From Bordetella parapertussis (GTDB taxonomy: Bacteria; Pseudomonadota; Gammaproteobacteria; Burkholderiales; Burkholderiaceae_B): 54,319 bases of DNA. The position numbers and the translations under genes are program-made. The notes under the pieces were generated by a model. It did no database searches. It was not told where the DNA came from and saw only the letters and a program-made list of their open reading frames with translations. Shown one piece after another: positions 25,265-34,012 of this stretch; position 1 is the first letter of the stretch, and the number at the start of each line of letters is the position of its first letter. The stretch spans positions 1-54,319 of the forward strand of contig CAMDNZ010000019.1 of NCBI GenBank assembly GCA_945903445.1, given 5' to 3'.

Positions 25265-26428
25265 ATGAGCATCGCCAATCGTGCCGCCATCGTCGGTTTG
25301 TGCGAATCGCCGCGCCGCCAGGCGCCCGACGTGCATCCGTACCAGATCCAGATGGAATGCGTGCTGGGCGCCTTGGCCGATGCCGGCCTGGGCCTAGCCG
25401 ACGTGGATGGCCTGTGTGTGGCCTCGGGCGACTGGGCCGAGGGCGGCGGTGTCAACAGTGTCACCGAGTTTGCCGAATATGCCGGCTTGCGCCCCACTTG
25501 GTTCAATAACACGGATGTGGGAGGATGCTCCTATATCGTCCATGCCGGGCATGCCGCCGCCGCCATCGCGACCGGGCTGGCCGAAGTGGTCGTCATCAGC
25601 TATGCGGCGACGCCGCGCTGGTGGCCCCTGTCGACGCCATCGTTCGATCCCTTCGTGTTGCCGGCCGGACCCGGCCAGTACGAGCTGCCGTATGGCCCGA
25701 CCCTGATCTCGGCTTACGCCCTGTATGCACAACGCCATCGTTATCTGTACGGCACTACGGCCGAACAAATGGCCAGCGTTGCCGTGACATTTCGCCAGCA
25801 CGCGGCGGCCAATCCGGATGCGCGCCTGCGCGCGCCCATCACCGTCGACGACGTGCTGGCCTCGCCCATGATCGCATCGCCCTTGCACAAGCTGGACTGC
25901 TGCGTCGTCACCGATGGCGGCGGGGCGCTGGTCATGACCAGTCGCGAGCGCGCTCGGGATCTGCGTCAGAAACCGGTCTATCTGTCGGGCTTCGGTGCTG
26001 CGACAGTGCGCACGCAACTCACGCAACTCGATCGCGACCTGTCTACGCCGGCCGTCTTATCGGGGCCGCGCGCCTTTGCCATGGCCGGCCTGGGACCGAC
26101 GGACATCGATGTCGCGCAGTTGTACGACGCCTTCACCATCACGCCCCTGCTGGCATTGGAAGACTTGGGTTTTTGCGCGCGCGGCGAAAGCGGTGCGTTC
26201 GCCGAGGCGGGACAATTGACGCTGGGCGGCGCCTTGCCATGCAATACCGATGGTGGGGGACTCGCCTCTAACCATCCCGGCAAGCGCGGCATCTTTGCGC
26301 TAATCGAAGGCGTGCGCCAACTGCGCGGGCAAGGTCCGGGCGTGCAGATCCCGAATGCCGAGACGGCGCTCGTGCATGGGTTGGGCGGTACGTTCTGCGC
26401 CGCCGCCACCGCTATCCTGACTGTGTGA
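25265..26428 (+). CDS. Thiolase-family protein (SCP2/acetyl-CoA acetyltransferase-like)
   Basis: A 387-residue thiolase-fold protein. The region DVGGCSYIVHAGHAAAAIAT places Cys88 at the position of the nucleophilic cysteine, and GGGLASNHPGKRG near the C-terminus carries the conserved histidine. Thus thiolytic or condensation chemistry is possible. The next gene encodes a DUF35 protein. Thiolase-DUF35 pairs form complexes in benzylsuccinate degradation (BbsA/BbsB) and in steroid side-chain removal (Ltp2/ChsH2). It heads a nine-gene operon. GGGGATT precedes the ATG. Confidence 0.85.
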   Translation: MSIANRAAIVGLCESPRRQAPDVHPYQIQMECVLGALADAGLGLADVDGLCVASGDWAEGGGVNSVTEFAEYAGLRPTWFNNTDVGGCSYIVHAGHAAAAIATGLAEVVVISYAATPRWWPLSTPSFDPFVLPAGPGQYELPYGPTLISAYALYAQRHRYLYGTTAEQMASVAVTFRQHAAANPDARLRAPITVDDVLASPMIASPLHKLDCCVVTDGGGALVMTSRERARDLRQKPVYLSGFGAATVRTQLTQLDRDLSTPAVLSGPRAFAMAGLGPTDIDVAQLYDAFTITPLLALEDLGFCARGESGAFAEAGQLTLGGALPCNTDGGGLASNHPGKRGIFALIEGVRQLRGQGPGVQIPNAETALVHGLGGTFCAAATAILTV

Positions 26429-26435
26429 GGCCAAC

Positions 26436-26834
26436 ATGTTCGATGTCACCCGAGCGCCCGTGCAGGATGTTTGCAGCGCGCCCTTCTGGGCGGGGCTTTG
26501 CCAGCAACGCCTGTTGATTCAGCGATGCGCGAACACGGGCAAATACCAGTGGTACCCGCGTGCTCATTCGCTGCATGATCCGGGCGCCGCACCCGTGTGG
26601 GTGCAGGCCGCCGGTCGTGGCCGCGTGTACTCACACACCACTATCCACCGAGGTGGCGTGCAGAAGGCGCCTTATACCTGCGTGTTGGTCGAGCTTGAAG
26701 AGGGGCCGCTGATCCTGGCGCGCTGGCACGACGACTCGGCGCGGGACGCCGCTATCGGCATGCACGTGCAAGCCGGATTCGTGGCGGTTTCCGACGCTCT
26801 GACCTTGCTTGTCTTTTCTCCCCGGGAGTCTTGA
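26436..26834 (+). CDS. DUF35 OB-fold protein, thiolase partner
   Basis: A 132-residue protein. The N-terminal part normally holds a rubredoxin-like zinc ribbon of four cysteines followed by PR; here only RCANTGKYQWYPR remains, so the zinc site is largely lost. The OB-fold part reads VQAAGRGRVYSHTTIHRGGV then PYTCVLVELEEGPLIL and NVxG-like end. It lies 7 bp after the thiolase and directly abuts the MaoC gene. It likely forms a complex with the thiolase and may help bind the acyl-CoA. Confidence 0.8.
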   Translation: MFDVTRAPVQDVCSAPFWAGLCQQRLLIQRCANTGKYQWYPRAHSLHDPGAAPVWVQAAGRGRVYSHTTIHRGGVQKAPYTCVLVELEEGPLILARWHDDSARDAAIGMHVQAGFVAVSDALTLLVFSPRES

Positions 26835-27281
26835 ATGCGTGTCTCTTTCGAACAGATCCAGGCCGGCGACAGCTTCCGGTCGTCGCGGATCACCGTGACC
26901 GAAAGCCATATCGTGGCGTTCGCCGGGTTGACTGGTGACTTCAACCCGCTGCACATGGACGAGCTGGCGGCCCGCGAGAACGGCTTCGGCTGCCGTATCG
27001 CACACGGCATGCTGGGCCATTCGCTCAGCACCGGTCTGCGTTCGGCCATCGACGACTGGGACATCGCCGCGTTCCTGGAGACCCGCCGCCGCTTCGTCGC
27101 ACCCATTCTGGCGGGCGACACCGTGGGCTACGTGGCCGAGGTGCTGGAGTGCAAGTCCAGCCGCTCGGGCAAACCCTTTGGCGTGGTGCGCGTCGCCGTG
27201 CGGCTGGTCAATCAGGACGGGGTCACGGTTCAAGAGGGCGAGGACACCTTCGCCGTCGCGGTTCACGTAGAGGAAAACTGA
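26835..27281 (+). CDS. MaoC-like (R)-specific enoyl-CoA hydratase
   Basis: A 148-residue single hot-dog-domain protein. The hydratase motif is present as FAGLTGDFNPLHMDE, with Asp35 and His40 the expected catalytic pair, then IAHGMLGHSLSTGL. It would hydrate a 2-enoyl-CoA to the 3-hydroxy form. The ATG immediately follows the DUF35 stop and its own stop overlaps the next ATG, so translation is probably coupled. This strand also has a purine-rich GGGAGTC site before the ATG. Confidence 0.85.
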   Translation: MRVSFEQIQAGDSFRSSRITVTESHIVAFAGLTGDFNPLHMDELAARENGFGCRIAHGMLGHSLSTGLRSAIDDWDIAAFLETRRRFVAPILAGDTVGYVAEVLECKSSRSGKPFGVVRVAVRLVNQDGVTVQEGEDTFAVAVHVEEN

Positions 27282-28030
27282 TGTCGATATCCAAACGGTT
27301 GAGCGGCCGCAGCGCTCTGGTCACCGGCGGGGCGGGCGGTATCGGTTTGGCGGTATGCCGGCGCCTGTCCGCCGAAGGCGCGCAGGTGGTGGTGGGCGAT
27401 ATCGGCGACGAGCGGGTCGCGAATGCCGTCGGCCAGCTCGGGCAGGCTGCGATGGGGGTGTTCTTGGATGTTGCCGACCGGCAAAGCTGGGTATCGGCCA
27501 AGCGGGCCATCGACGCGCAGGGATGGGCGATCGATATCGTCGTCAACGTGGCGGGCATCGTGCGGGATCGCTCCTTGACCAAGATGTCGGATGCCGAATG
27601 GAGCGCAGTCATCGATGTCAATCTGCGCGGCACCTGGCTGGGCTGTCAGAGCGCCTTCGACTGGATCGGCGATCGAGGCTGGGGCCGCATCATCAATGTC
27701 GCGTCCACGGCGATTTATGGCGCCTATGGTCAGGCCAATTATTCGGCGGCCAAGGCCGGCATCGTCGGGCTGACCCGCACGGCGGCCCTGGAGGGCGCCC
27801 GCCGGGGGATCCTGGTGAACGCCGTCGCGCCGGGCATCGTCGAGACCGCCATCCTGGCCGATGTGCCTGCCAAGGTCCGCGATGGCTGGTTGGCCAAAAT
27901 GCCCTTGAAGCGCACCGCCCAACCCGAAGAAATTGCCTCTGTCATTGCCTTTCTAGCGTCCGAGGACGCGAGCTATATGACAGGACAAACCCTCGTCGTC
28001 GACGGGGGAGCCACTACCGGCGACTACTAA
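27281..28030 (+). CDS. Short-chain dehydrogenase/reductase (3-hydroxyacyl-CoA dehydrogenase-like)
   Basis: A 249-residue Rossmann-fold enzyme with TGGAGGIGLAV cofactor loop, NVAGI, and the catalytic Tyr154-x3-Lys158 in YSAAKAG. Acidic GDIGDE after the second strand suggests NAD preference. The end SYMTGQTLVVDGGATTGDY is typical. In context it should oxidise the 3-hydroxyacyl-CoA from the MaoC hydratase, feeding the thiolase. The start ATG overlaps the preceding TGA by one base. Confidence 0.88.
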   Translation: MSISKRLSGRSALVTGGAGGIGLAVCRRLSAEGAQVVVGDIGDERVANAVGQLGQAAMGVFLDVADRQSWVSAKRAIDAQGWAIDIVVNVAGIVRDRSLTKMSDAEWSAVIDVNLRGTWLGCQSAFDWIGDRGWGRIINVASTAIYGAYGQANYSAAKAGIVGLTRTAALEGARRGILVNAVAPGIVETAILADVPAKVRDGWLAKMPLKRTAQPEEIASVIAFLASEDASYMTGQTLVVDGGATTGDY

Positions 28031-28068
28031 GCGCCTGATCGCACGTTTGATTGCATAGAGAGAGAACC

Positions 28069-29106
28069 ATGAATCAATACACTCGCCGTGATGTGCTCCG
28101 TCTTGGGCTATCTGCCACCGCCGCCCTGGCTGGGACCGCTTTCCTGCCCGTTCGGGCCCAGGACAATCCGCTATACGCCGCCGCCAAAAAAGAGGGTGCG
28201 CTGAATCTTTATTGGGGTTCGTACGAACAGAAGAGCATCGAGGACATCCGCGACGCCTTCATCAAGGCGTATCCGGGTATTCAGGTCAACCTCCTGCGCC
28301 AGGGCTCGCAGACGGTATACACCCGCCTGCGCCTGGAGCTGCAGAACAACGCCGCCAATTGCGATTCACTCGGCACGACCAACCTGCTGCACTATACCGA
28401 GCTTAAAAAAATCAATGCCTTGATGGCCTACCGGCCCAATGGCGCCGACCATGTGCCGCAGGCGTTTCGCAATGTCGACCCAGACCATACCTTCCATGTC
28501 GGCGCGATCAGCCTCACGACTCTAAATTTCCAGTCGCAAAAAGTCTCCAATCCGCCCACGAGTTGGCAGGCCTTGCTGGATCCGGCCTGGGCCGGGAAGA
28601 TTACCGTTGGCAGTCCTGCATCCTCGGGCGACGTGGCGCACTGGGCCGTGGCGATGCGCCGCAAGTATGGCGACGACTTTTTCAAGGCGTTTGCTGCACA
28701 GAAGCCCAAGGTCGGCCAATCCAACGTGGACACGGTCACCGATATCCTCGCGGGCGAGCGTCTGGTGGGCGCAGGGGCGCCGTTCAGCTACTCGTTGACA
28801 CAGAGGGCAGCCGGTCAGCCGGTGGATGTGAAAGTGCCCACCGACGACGCCATCCTGAACCTGGGGCTGACGGCCATTCCAGCCAAAGCGCCGCATCCGA
28901 ACGCGGCCAAGCTCTTCACGGACTTCCTGTACACCACCGAGGTGTCGCAGATTCTGGCCCGCAACTATTGGCCGACGCTGCGCGATGACGTACCTTGGGC
29001 CGACGGGCGCAGCCTGCAAACCATGCAGTGGTATCGCAATCCCACCGACGACCTTGCCCGCGAGATCGCCGATACGATCGCGCTTTGGCGCGCGACTGTG
29101 GGTTGA
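28069..29106 (+). CDS. ABC transporter substrate-binding protein (Fe3+/organic-anion type, SBP_bac_6-like), Tat signal
   Basis: A 345-residue periplasmic binding protein. It starts with a twin-arginine signal (YTRRDVLRLGLSATAALAG, cleavage after VRA near residue 31). The mature start DNPLYAAAKKEGALNLYWGS and later SWQALLDPAWAGKITVGSP and AKAPHPNAAKLFTDFLYT are typical of the Fe3+/2-aminoethylphosphonate/sulfonate-like group. Iron ligands cannot be assigned. Placement inside a CoA-catabolic operon favours an organic acid as the ligand rather than iron. AGAGAGAA precedes the ATG at 28069. Confidence 0.87.
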   Translation: MNQYTRRDVLRLGLSATAALAGTAFLPVRAQDNPLYAAAKKEGALNLYWGSYEQKSIEDIRDAFIKAYPGIQVNLLRQGSQTVYTRLRLELQNNAANCDSLGTTNLLHYTELKKINALMAYRPNGADHVPQAFRNVDPDHTFHVGAISLTTLNFQSQKVSNPPTSWQALLDPAWAGKITVGSPASSGDVAHWAVAMRRKYGDDFFKAFAAQKPKVGQSNVDTVTDILAGERLVGAGAPFSYSLTQRAAGQPVDVKVPTDDAILNLGLTAIPAKAPHPNAAKLFTDFLYTTEVSQILARNYWPTLRDDVPWADGRSLQTMQWYRNPTDDLAREIADTIALWRATVG

Positions 29107-29140
29107 GGCGGACATCGTCGAAAAATAAAGGGGAATGTCT

Positions 29141-30895
29141 ATGTCCGTCGCAGTCTCTACGAAGCCCCCCGCGCAGGCGCGGGCGCCCGGCGGGCCGCGC
29201 CGTCTGGGGACTGCGGCCTTCGTGGTCCTGGTCGTTGCGGCGGTCTTGGCCCTGCTGGTGCTACAGCCCATCGGTTGGATCGTGCTTAATGGCTGGCGCG
29301 ACGATCTGACCGGCGCGTGGTCGGCGATGAATTACGTGCGCATCTTCACCACGCCGCATTTGATCGAGCCCATGGTCAACTCGCTCATCCTGGCCGCTAG
29401 CACCGCCGCGATCGCGACGGCGCTAGGTGTGCCGATGGCCTGGCTGGTGGCACGCACCGACATGCCTGGCCGCGACTGGATAAGGGTGCTGGTGCTGGCG
29501 GCCTTTATCACGCCCTCTTTCATCGGCGCGCTGGGGTGGATTCTGCTGGCCGCGCCCAATTCGGGCTGGTTGAATGTCTGGTTGCGTGGACTGTTGGGCG
29601 GCGAGTCGCCTTTGAACATCTATTCGATGTGGGGCGCAGTGTTCGTCTGCGCCATCTACACCGTGCCGTTCACGTTCACGATAGTTGCCACGGCGCTGGA
29701 CGAAATGGCGGTCGAACTCGAGGACGCCTCCTCGATGCTGGGCGGCGGCATTTTGCGTACGATGCGCAGCATCACCTTGCCCATGGTCATGCCGGCGATC
29801 GTGGTGGGTTTTATTCTGTCGTTCATCCAGGGCATGACCCTGTTTGGCGTACCGGCGTTCCTACTGACCCCGGCGCGGGTGCCGGTGGTCACCACCAAGC
29901 TGGCCGAGTTCTATCAGATGTTCCCGCCCGAGCTGAATCTGGCGGCCGCTTACTGTATGCCGCTGTTGCTGCTGACCGGCGGCCTGTTCTTGTTGCGTCG
30001 TCGCATTTTGGGCCGTCGCCAGTACGTGATGATCGGCGGCAAGGCCCGGGGCACGCGTTTAGTGGCGCTGGGTCGCTGGCGTTGGCCCGCGTTGGCCGTG
30101 GCCATGCTGGTGCCGGTGGTGACTGTCTTCATGCCGTACGCGTCGCTGGGCCTGGTGTCTCTCAGCAAGGCCTGGGGCCAGGGGCCATCGTGGGAAAATA
30201 TGACGCTGCATTGGTATCGTTGGGCGGTGCTGGACAACCCGCAAACCCAGGCCGCCATTGTCAATTCCTTGAGCTATGCCGCGCTGGCGGCCACGTTCTG
30301 CCTGCTGTTGGGCGCCGTGGTGGCATACATGGTCGAGCGCCACTTGTTTCGTGGCGCGGTGCTGTTGGGCGCCACGGCATCGCTGCCAATCATCATCCCA
30401 GGCATCGTCCTGTCGGTTGGATTTTTTTCGGCGTTCACGCAACCGGTGTTCGGACTGTACGGGACGGGCACGCTTCTCGTGCTGGCGTTCATCGCGACAT
30501 TCCTGCCCATCGCCTATTCACACGGCGGGTCCATCATCAAGACCATCAGTCCCGATCTCGAACGCGCCTCTCGCATTCTGGGCGCAGATCAGATCACCAC
30601 TTTCAGCCGCATCACGCTGCCCTTGATGAAACCGGGCATGGTCTCGGGCTGGATGCTGATCTTCATCCCGGTCATGCGCGAGCTGTCGGTGGCGGTGTTC
30701 CTGATCACGCCGCAGACCAACGTAATGACTACCCTGATCTACAACTACAAGGACGGCGGCAATTATGAAGCCGTTTGCGCGACCAGCATCGTCCTGCTGG
30801 CGGGCACCATGTTGATCGTCATGCTGGGGCGGTTCCTGACCGACCTGGCCCGCCGCCGGGTTTCGGCGCCCGATAATGTTGGAGTGACGTCGTGA
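29141..30895 (+). CDS. ABC transporter permease with two fused transport domains (FbpB-like)
   Basis: A 584-residue inner-membrane protein with about twelve hydrophobic segments in two repeats, the layout of FbpB/AfuB permeases. Each half carries an EAA loop: ELEDASSMLGGGILRTMRSI in the first and LERASRILGADQITTFSRI in the second. ATG 29141 is preferred over 29135 because AAAGGGGA is better spaced. The stop overlaps the ATPase start by four bases. It should form the pore for the upstream Tat-exported binding protein. Confidence 0.9.
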   Translation: MSVAVSTKPPAQARAPGGPRRLGTAAFVVLVVAAVLALLVLQPIGWIVLNGWRDDLTGAWSAMNYVRIFTTPHLIEPMVNSLILAASTAAIATALGVPMAWLVARTDMPGRDWIRVLVLAAFITPSFIGALGWILLAAPNSGWLNVWLRGLLGGESPLNIYSMWGAVFVCAIYTVPFTFTIVATALDEMAVELEDASSMLGGGILRTMRSITLPMVMPAIVVGFILSFIQGMTLFGVPAFLLTPARVPVVTTKLAEFYQMFPPELNLAAAYCMPLLLLTGGLFLLRRRILGRRQYVMIGGKARGTRLVALGRWRWPALAVAMLVPVVTVFMPYASLGLVSLSKAWGQGPSWENMTLHWYRWAVLDNPQTQAAIVNSLSYAALAATFCLLLGAVVAYMVERHLFRGAVLLGATASLPIIIPGIVLSVGFFSAFTQPVFGLYGTGTLLVLAFIATFLPIAYSHGGSIIKTISPDLERASRILGADQITTFSRITLPLMKPGMVSGWMLIFIPVMRELSVAVFLITPQTNVMTTLIYNYKDGGNYEAVCATSIVLLAGTMLIVMLGRFLTDLARRRVSAPDNVGVTS

Positions 30896-31962
30896 AGGCG
30901 ATTCGAATTCAAGGTTTGACCAAGGACTATGACGCGCAGCGGGTATTGCGCGGCATCGATCTCGAACTGGCGCAAGGCGAGCTGCTGGCCTTGCTGGGGC
31001 CATCGGGCTGCGGGAAATCCACCACACTTCAGTTGCTGGCCGGTTTCGATCAACCCACGTCGGGCGAAATCTGGATCGGCGATCGACGGGTCTCTGGTGC
31101 GGGCACGATGATCGCACCGGAGCAACGCAATATTTCGCTGGTGTTCCAGAACTATGCGGTGTGGCCGCACAAAACCGTGTTCGAAAACGTAGCCTATGGC
31201 CTGCAGGTGCGCAAGGTTCCCCGCGCCGAGCTGGACAAGCGCGTACGGCGTGCATTGGATACGGTGCGGCTGGGGCAGCTGGCGCAGCGCTATCCGTCGG
31301 AATTGTCGGGAGGGCAGCAGCAGCGGGTCGCATTGGCGCGCGCGCTGGTCGTCGAGCCCGACATCTTGTTGCTGGACGAGCCCCTGTCCAATCTGGACGC
31401 ACACCTGCGCGAAGAGATGCGCTACGAGATCCGGCAAGTGCATGACCTGCTCGGGTTGACCACGGTCTATGTCACGCACGATCAGGGGGAGGCGCTGGTG
31501 ACCGCGGACAAAATCGCCGTCATGCAGGGCGGACAGGTGCAGCAGTTCGACACCCCGATAAATGTATTCACGCGGCCCGCCAACACCTTCGTCGCTTCGT
31601 TCATCGGGACTAACAACGAGTTGCGCGGCACCATAGCCGAATCGGGCGCACTGCGCATCGGCAGCCAGGTGCTGCACGGTGCGGACCGTAGCGGTGCGGC
31701 GCCCGGCGAGGCGGCCTGCTTGTGCATCCGGCCATCGGCCGTGCGCGTGGGGGCGTCGGCCGCTGGCACGGGCAACGGGTTGCGGGGCACGGTGGCGCGG
31801 GTCGCCTACCTCGGCGATTACCGCGATGTGCTGATCGATCTGCCGCAGGGGCTGTCGATCCGTGCGTTTGTGGACCCCGACACCACGTTGGAGAAGGGGC
31901 GGCAGATCGATGTGAGTCTGCCTGTCGAGCATTGCCAAATTCTCAGTGTCGCCACGTCCTAG
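30892..31962 (+). CDS. ABC transporter ATP-binding protein (FbpC/PotA-like)
   Basis: A 356-residue ATPase with Walker A GPSGCGKS, Q-loop LVFQNYAVWPHKTV, signature LSGGQQQR, Walker B ILLLDEP, D-loop LSNLDA and switch VTHDQGEAL. The C-terminal TOBE region follows (RVAYLGDYRDVLIDLPQG). The start is GTG, overlapping the permease stop. It completes a binding protein-permease-ATPase importer embedded in the catabolic operon. Confidence 0.92.
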   Translation: MKAIRIQGLTKDYDAQRVLRGIDLELAQGELLALLGPSGCGKSTTLQLLAGFDQPTSGEIWIGDRRVSGAGTMIAPEQRNISLVFQNYAVWPHKTVFENVAYGLQVRKVPRAELDKRVRRALDTVRLGQLAQRYPSELSGGQQQRVALARALVVEPDILLLDEPLSNLDAHLREEMRYEIRQVHDLLGLTTVYVTHDQGEALVTADKIAVMQGGQVQQFDTPINVFTRPANTFVASFIGTNNELRGTIAESGALRIGSQVLHGADRSGAAPGEAACLCIRPSAVRVGASAAGTGNGLRGTVARVAYLGDYRDVLIDLPQGLSIRAFVDPDTTLEKGRQIDVSLPVEHCQILSVATS

Positions 31963-31971
31963 GAGCTCGAT

Positions 31972-32763
31972 GTGACCCAATCGTCGTTTATCCGTAGCGA
32001 GATCCGAGCCGGTGTGCTGTGGGTGTTGTTTGATCGTCCGCAGGCACGCAACGCTATGACAGCCGACATGGAACACGCGCTGCTGGAGATATGCCTGAAC
32101 GTCAACGACCGTCCCAACATCCGAGCGGTGGTGTTCAGCGGGGCCCCTGCCGCGCATCCCGCCTTCATGGCCGGGGCGGATTTCGGCGCGCTGGAGACAG
32201 CCACCACTTCGGAAGAATTCGTAGCGCTGGAGCGCGGCAGCGAAGCGTTGCTGGAAGCAATCGAGGCCATTCGGGTGCCCACGGTGGCGGCCATGGCGGG
32301 CGCCTGCGTGGGTGGCGGCGCATTGCTGGCCTTGTGCTGCGATGTGCGGATCGCCACGCCCTCGCTGAAGTTCGGCTTTCCCATCGCCAGAACGGTGGGC
32401 AACTGCCTGAGCGTCAAGAACTATGCGCGCCTGGTGGAGAACCTGGGCATGCCCAGGGTCAAGGACATGCTGTTTTCAGCGGCCTTGCTGCGTGCCGACG
32501 ATCTGGCGCAATGCCGGGCGATCCGCGAGGTGGTGGCCGAGGACGGCCTGCATGAACGCGCGCAGGCTATCGCTGAGCAACTGTGCGCGCTGGCGCCGTT
32601 GACGCTGTGGGCCACCAAGACATCGCTCTTTCGCTTGCGCGATGCCGCCGTGGCCCCTGTCCCCGACGGCGATATCCTGGCGGCATGCTACATGTCGGCT
32701 GATTTTCAAGAAGGGGTTAAAGCGTTCCTGGAGAAGCGCAAGCCGGTGTGGCAAGGCCGATAG
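31972..32763 (+). CDS. Enoyl-CoA hydratase/isomerase (crotonase) family protein
   Basis: A 263-residue crotonase-fold enzyme. The oxyanion-hole segments are AHPAFMAGADFGAL and AMAGACVGGGALLALCCDVR, with FPIARTVGNCLS following. The glutamate pair of classical hydratases is not evident, so dehydration, isomerisation or hydrolysis of the CoA ester are all possible. The start is a GTG preceded by AGGAG at 31961; an overlapping ATG one base earlier leads directly to a stop. Confidence 0.85.
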   Translation: MTQSSFIRSEIRAGVLWVLFDRPQARNAMTADMEHALLEICLNVNDRPNIRAVVFSGAPAAHPAFMAGADFGALETATTSEEFVALERGSEALLEAIEAIRVPTVAAMAGACVGGGALLALCCDVRIATPSLKFGFPIARTVGNCLSVKNYARLVENLGMPRVKDMLFSAALLRADDLAQCRAIREVVAEDGLHERAQAIAEQLCALAPLTLWATKTSLFRLRDAAVAPVPDGDILAACYMSADFQEGVKAFLEKRKPVWQGR

Positions 32764-32775
32764 GAGCGATTCCTG

Positions 32776-33555
32776 GTGTCGGGGTCGTGTATTCTCGGCC
32801 TCATGAATACTTCCGCTTCCCTCCTGAATGCGTTGGCCCCTCGAGGCCATCTGCGCGCCTCGATCAACCTGGGCAATCCCATCCTGGCGGGCCGTGACCC
32901 GGCGACCGGGCAGCCGGCGGGCGTATCTCTCGACCTGGCTCACGCGTTGGCCGACAGGTTGGGCGTGGCGCTCGAACTGGTCGTCTGGGATTCGGCCGGA
33001 AAGTCGGTCCACGCTATCGATGCCGACCAGGCCGATTTCGGCTTTTTCGCCATCGATCCCCAGCGAGGCGAGACCGTCGCGTTTACCGCGCCCTATGTGC
33101 TGATCGAAGGCAGCTATCTGGTCGCCGACGATTCGTCCATCGAGGGCAACGCCGACGTCGATCGCGCGGGCATCGCGATCACGGTGGGCAAGGGCAGCGC
33201 ATACGACCTGTTCCTGACGCGGGCGCTGACGCACGCGCGCATCGAACGAGCGCCTACGTCGCCCGAGGTCGTCGATTTGTTTCTTGCGCAAGGCTACGAC
33301 GTGGCGGCGGGCGTGCGCCAGCAACTGGAGGCTGACGCGGCGCGCATCGGCGGGTTGCGCGTTCTGCCGGACAAGTTCATGGTGATTCGCCAGGCAATGG
33401 GCCTGCATCGGCAGCGTGGCGAACAAGCGAGGGCTTATCTGGCCGCGTTCGTCGAGGATATGAAGGCTTCCGGTTTCGTCGCGCAGTCGATGGCGCGTCA
33501 CGGCATCGCAGGCGCTTCGGTCGCGCCTGCGGGAGAGGGGGCCGACGATGCCTGA
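32776..33555 (+). CDS. Periplasmic-binding-fold protein (SBP family 3-like) without signal peptide
   Basis: A 259-residue protein with the family 3 amino-acid-binding fold: LRASINLGNPILAG, VSLDLAHALADRLGVALELV, ADFGFFAIDPQRGETVAFTA then PYVLIEGSYLV, and GSAYDLFLTR. No export signal is seen, so it probably stays in the cytoplasm. It could be a sensor or an enzyme with this fold, or the leader was lost. The GTG start has TAGGAG nine bases before it; an in-frame ATG at 32803 is possible. It is the last intact gene of the operon. Confidence 0.75.
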   Translation: MSGSCILGLMNTSASLLNALAPRGHLRASINLGNPILAGRDPATGQPAGVSLDLAHALADRLGVALELVVWDSAGKSVHAIDADQADFGFFAIDPQRGETVAFTAPYVLIEGSYLVADDSSIEGNADVDRAGIAITVGKGSAYDLFLTRALTHARIERAPTSPEVVDLFLAQGYDVAAGVRQQLEADAARIGGLRVLPDKFMVIRQAMGLHRQRGEQARAYLAAFVEDMKASGFVAQSMARHGIAGASVAPAGEGADDA

Positions 33556-33560
33556 ATCAC

Positions 33561-33937
33561 CAGCATCGCCTTGCTGGAGCGCCTAATCGGCTTTCTACCT
33601 TGAGCCGAGATTCGAATCTGGCTTTGATTGAGTTCGTACACGACTATCTGGTGGGCCTGGGTGTAGACAGCCAACTGTTCTACAACGCCGAGTGCAATAA
33701 GGCCAATTATTCGGTCTATGCGTCTTATGGCGTGAACGCCATCGAGTATGCCGCGAGGCTTATCGGACGTTCGGGCGACATGGGCGAGCGGCCGGCTCGT
33801 CCCAAGCATCACGACAGTCGGTTCGATCCGCCGGTCTCGACCGTCCAGACAGGCGTCATCAAGGGTGGGCGCGCAGTGAATATCTTGCCTGCAAAATGCG
33901 AGTTCGACTTCGAGATCGGGGCACTGCCGGATTTCGA
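33561..33937 (+). pseudogene. Decayed, internally deleted copy of the downstream argE-like gene
   Basis: The remnant matches the intact gene at 34163 in three blocks: LLERLIGF, then after a one-base loss SRDSNLALIEFVHDYLVGLG to NKAN, then a jump of about 405 bases (in the intact copy) to YASYGVNAIEYAARLIG through ALPDFD. Most metal-binding residues are in the missing part. The copy therefore cannot encode a working hydrolase. DNA identity to the intact gene is high over the retained parts. Confidence 0.85.
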
Positions 33938-33988
33938 CCATTCACCGTGCAAACGCGGGTCACCACGAACCGGGATCTGATCACCTGA
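33938..33988 (+). pseudogene. Remnant of a hybrid-kinase receiver tail
   Basis: This 51-bp stretch reads FTVQTRVTTNRDLIT and stop. It closely matches, also at the DNA level, the last codons of the hybrid kinase at 16837-19698 (FSVQTLVTTIRDLIAG). It is joined directly to the argE-like remnant. It probably derives from a related kinase gene rather than being translated. Confidence 0.55.
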
Positions 33989-34012
33989 ATTCCCTTAGAC
34001 GTAATTTGGCCA

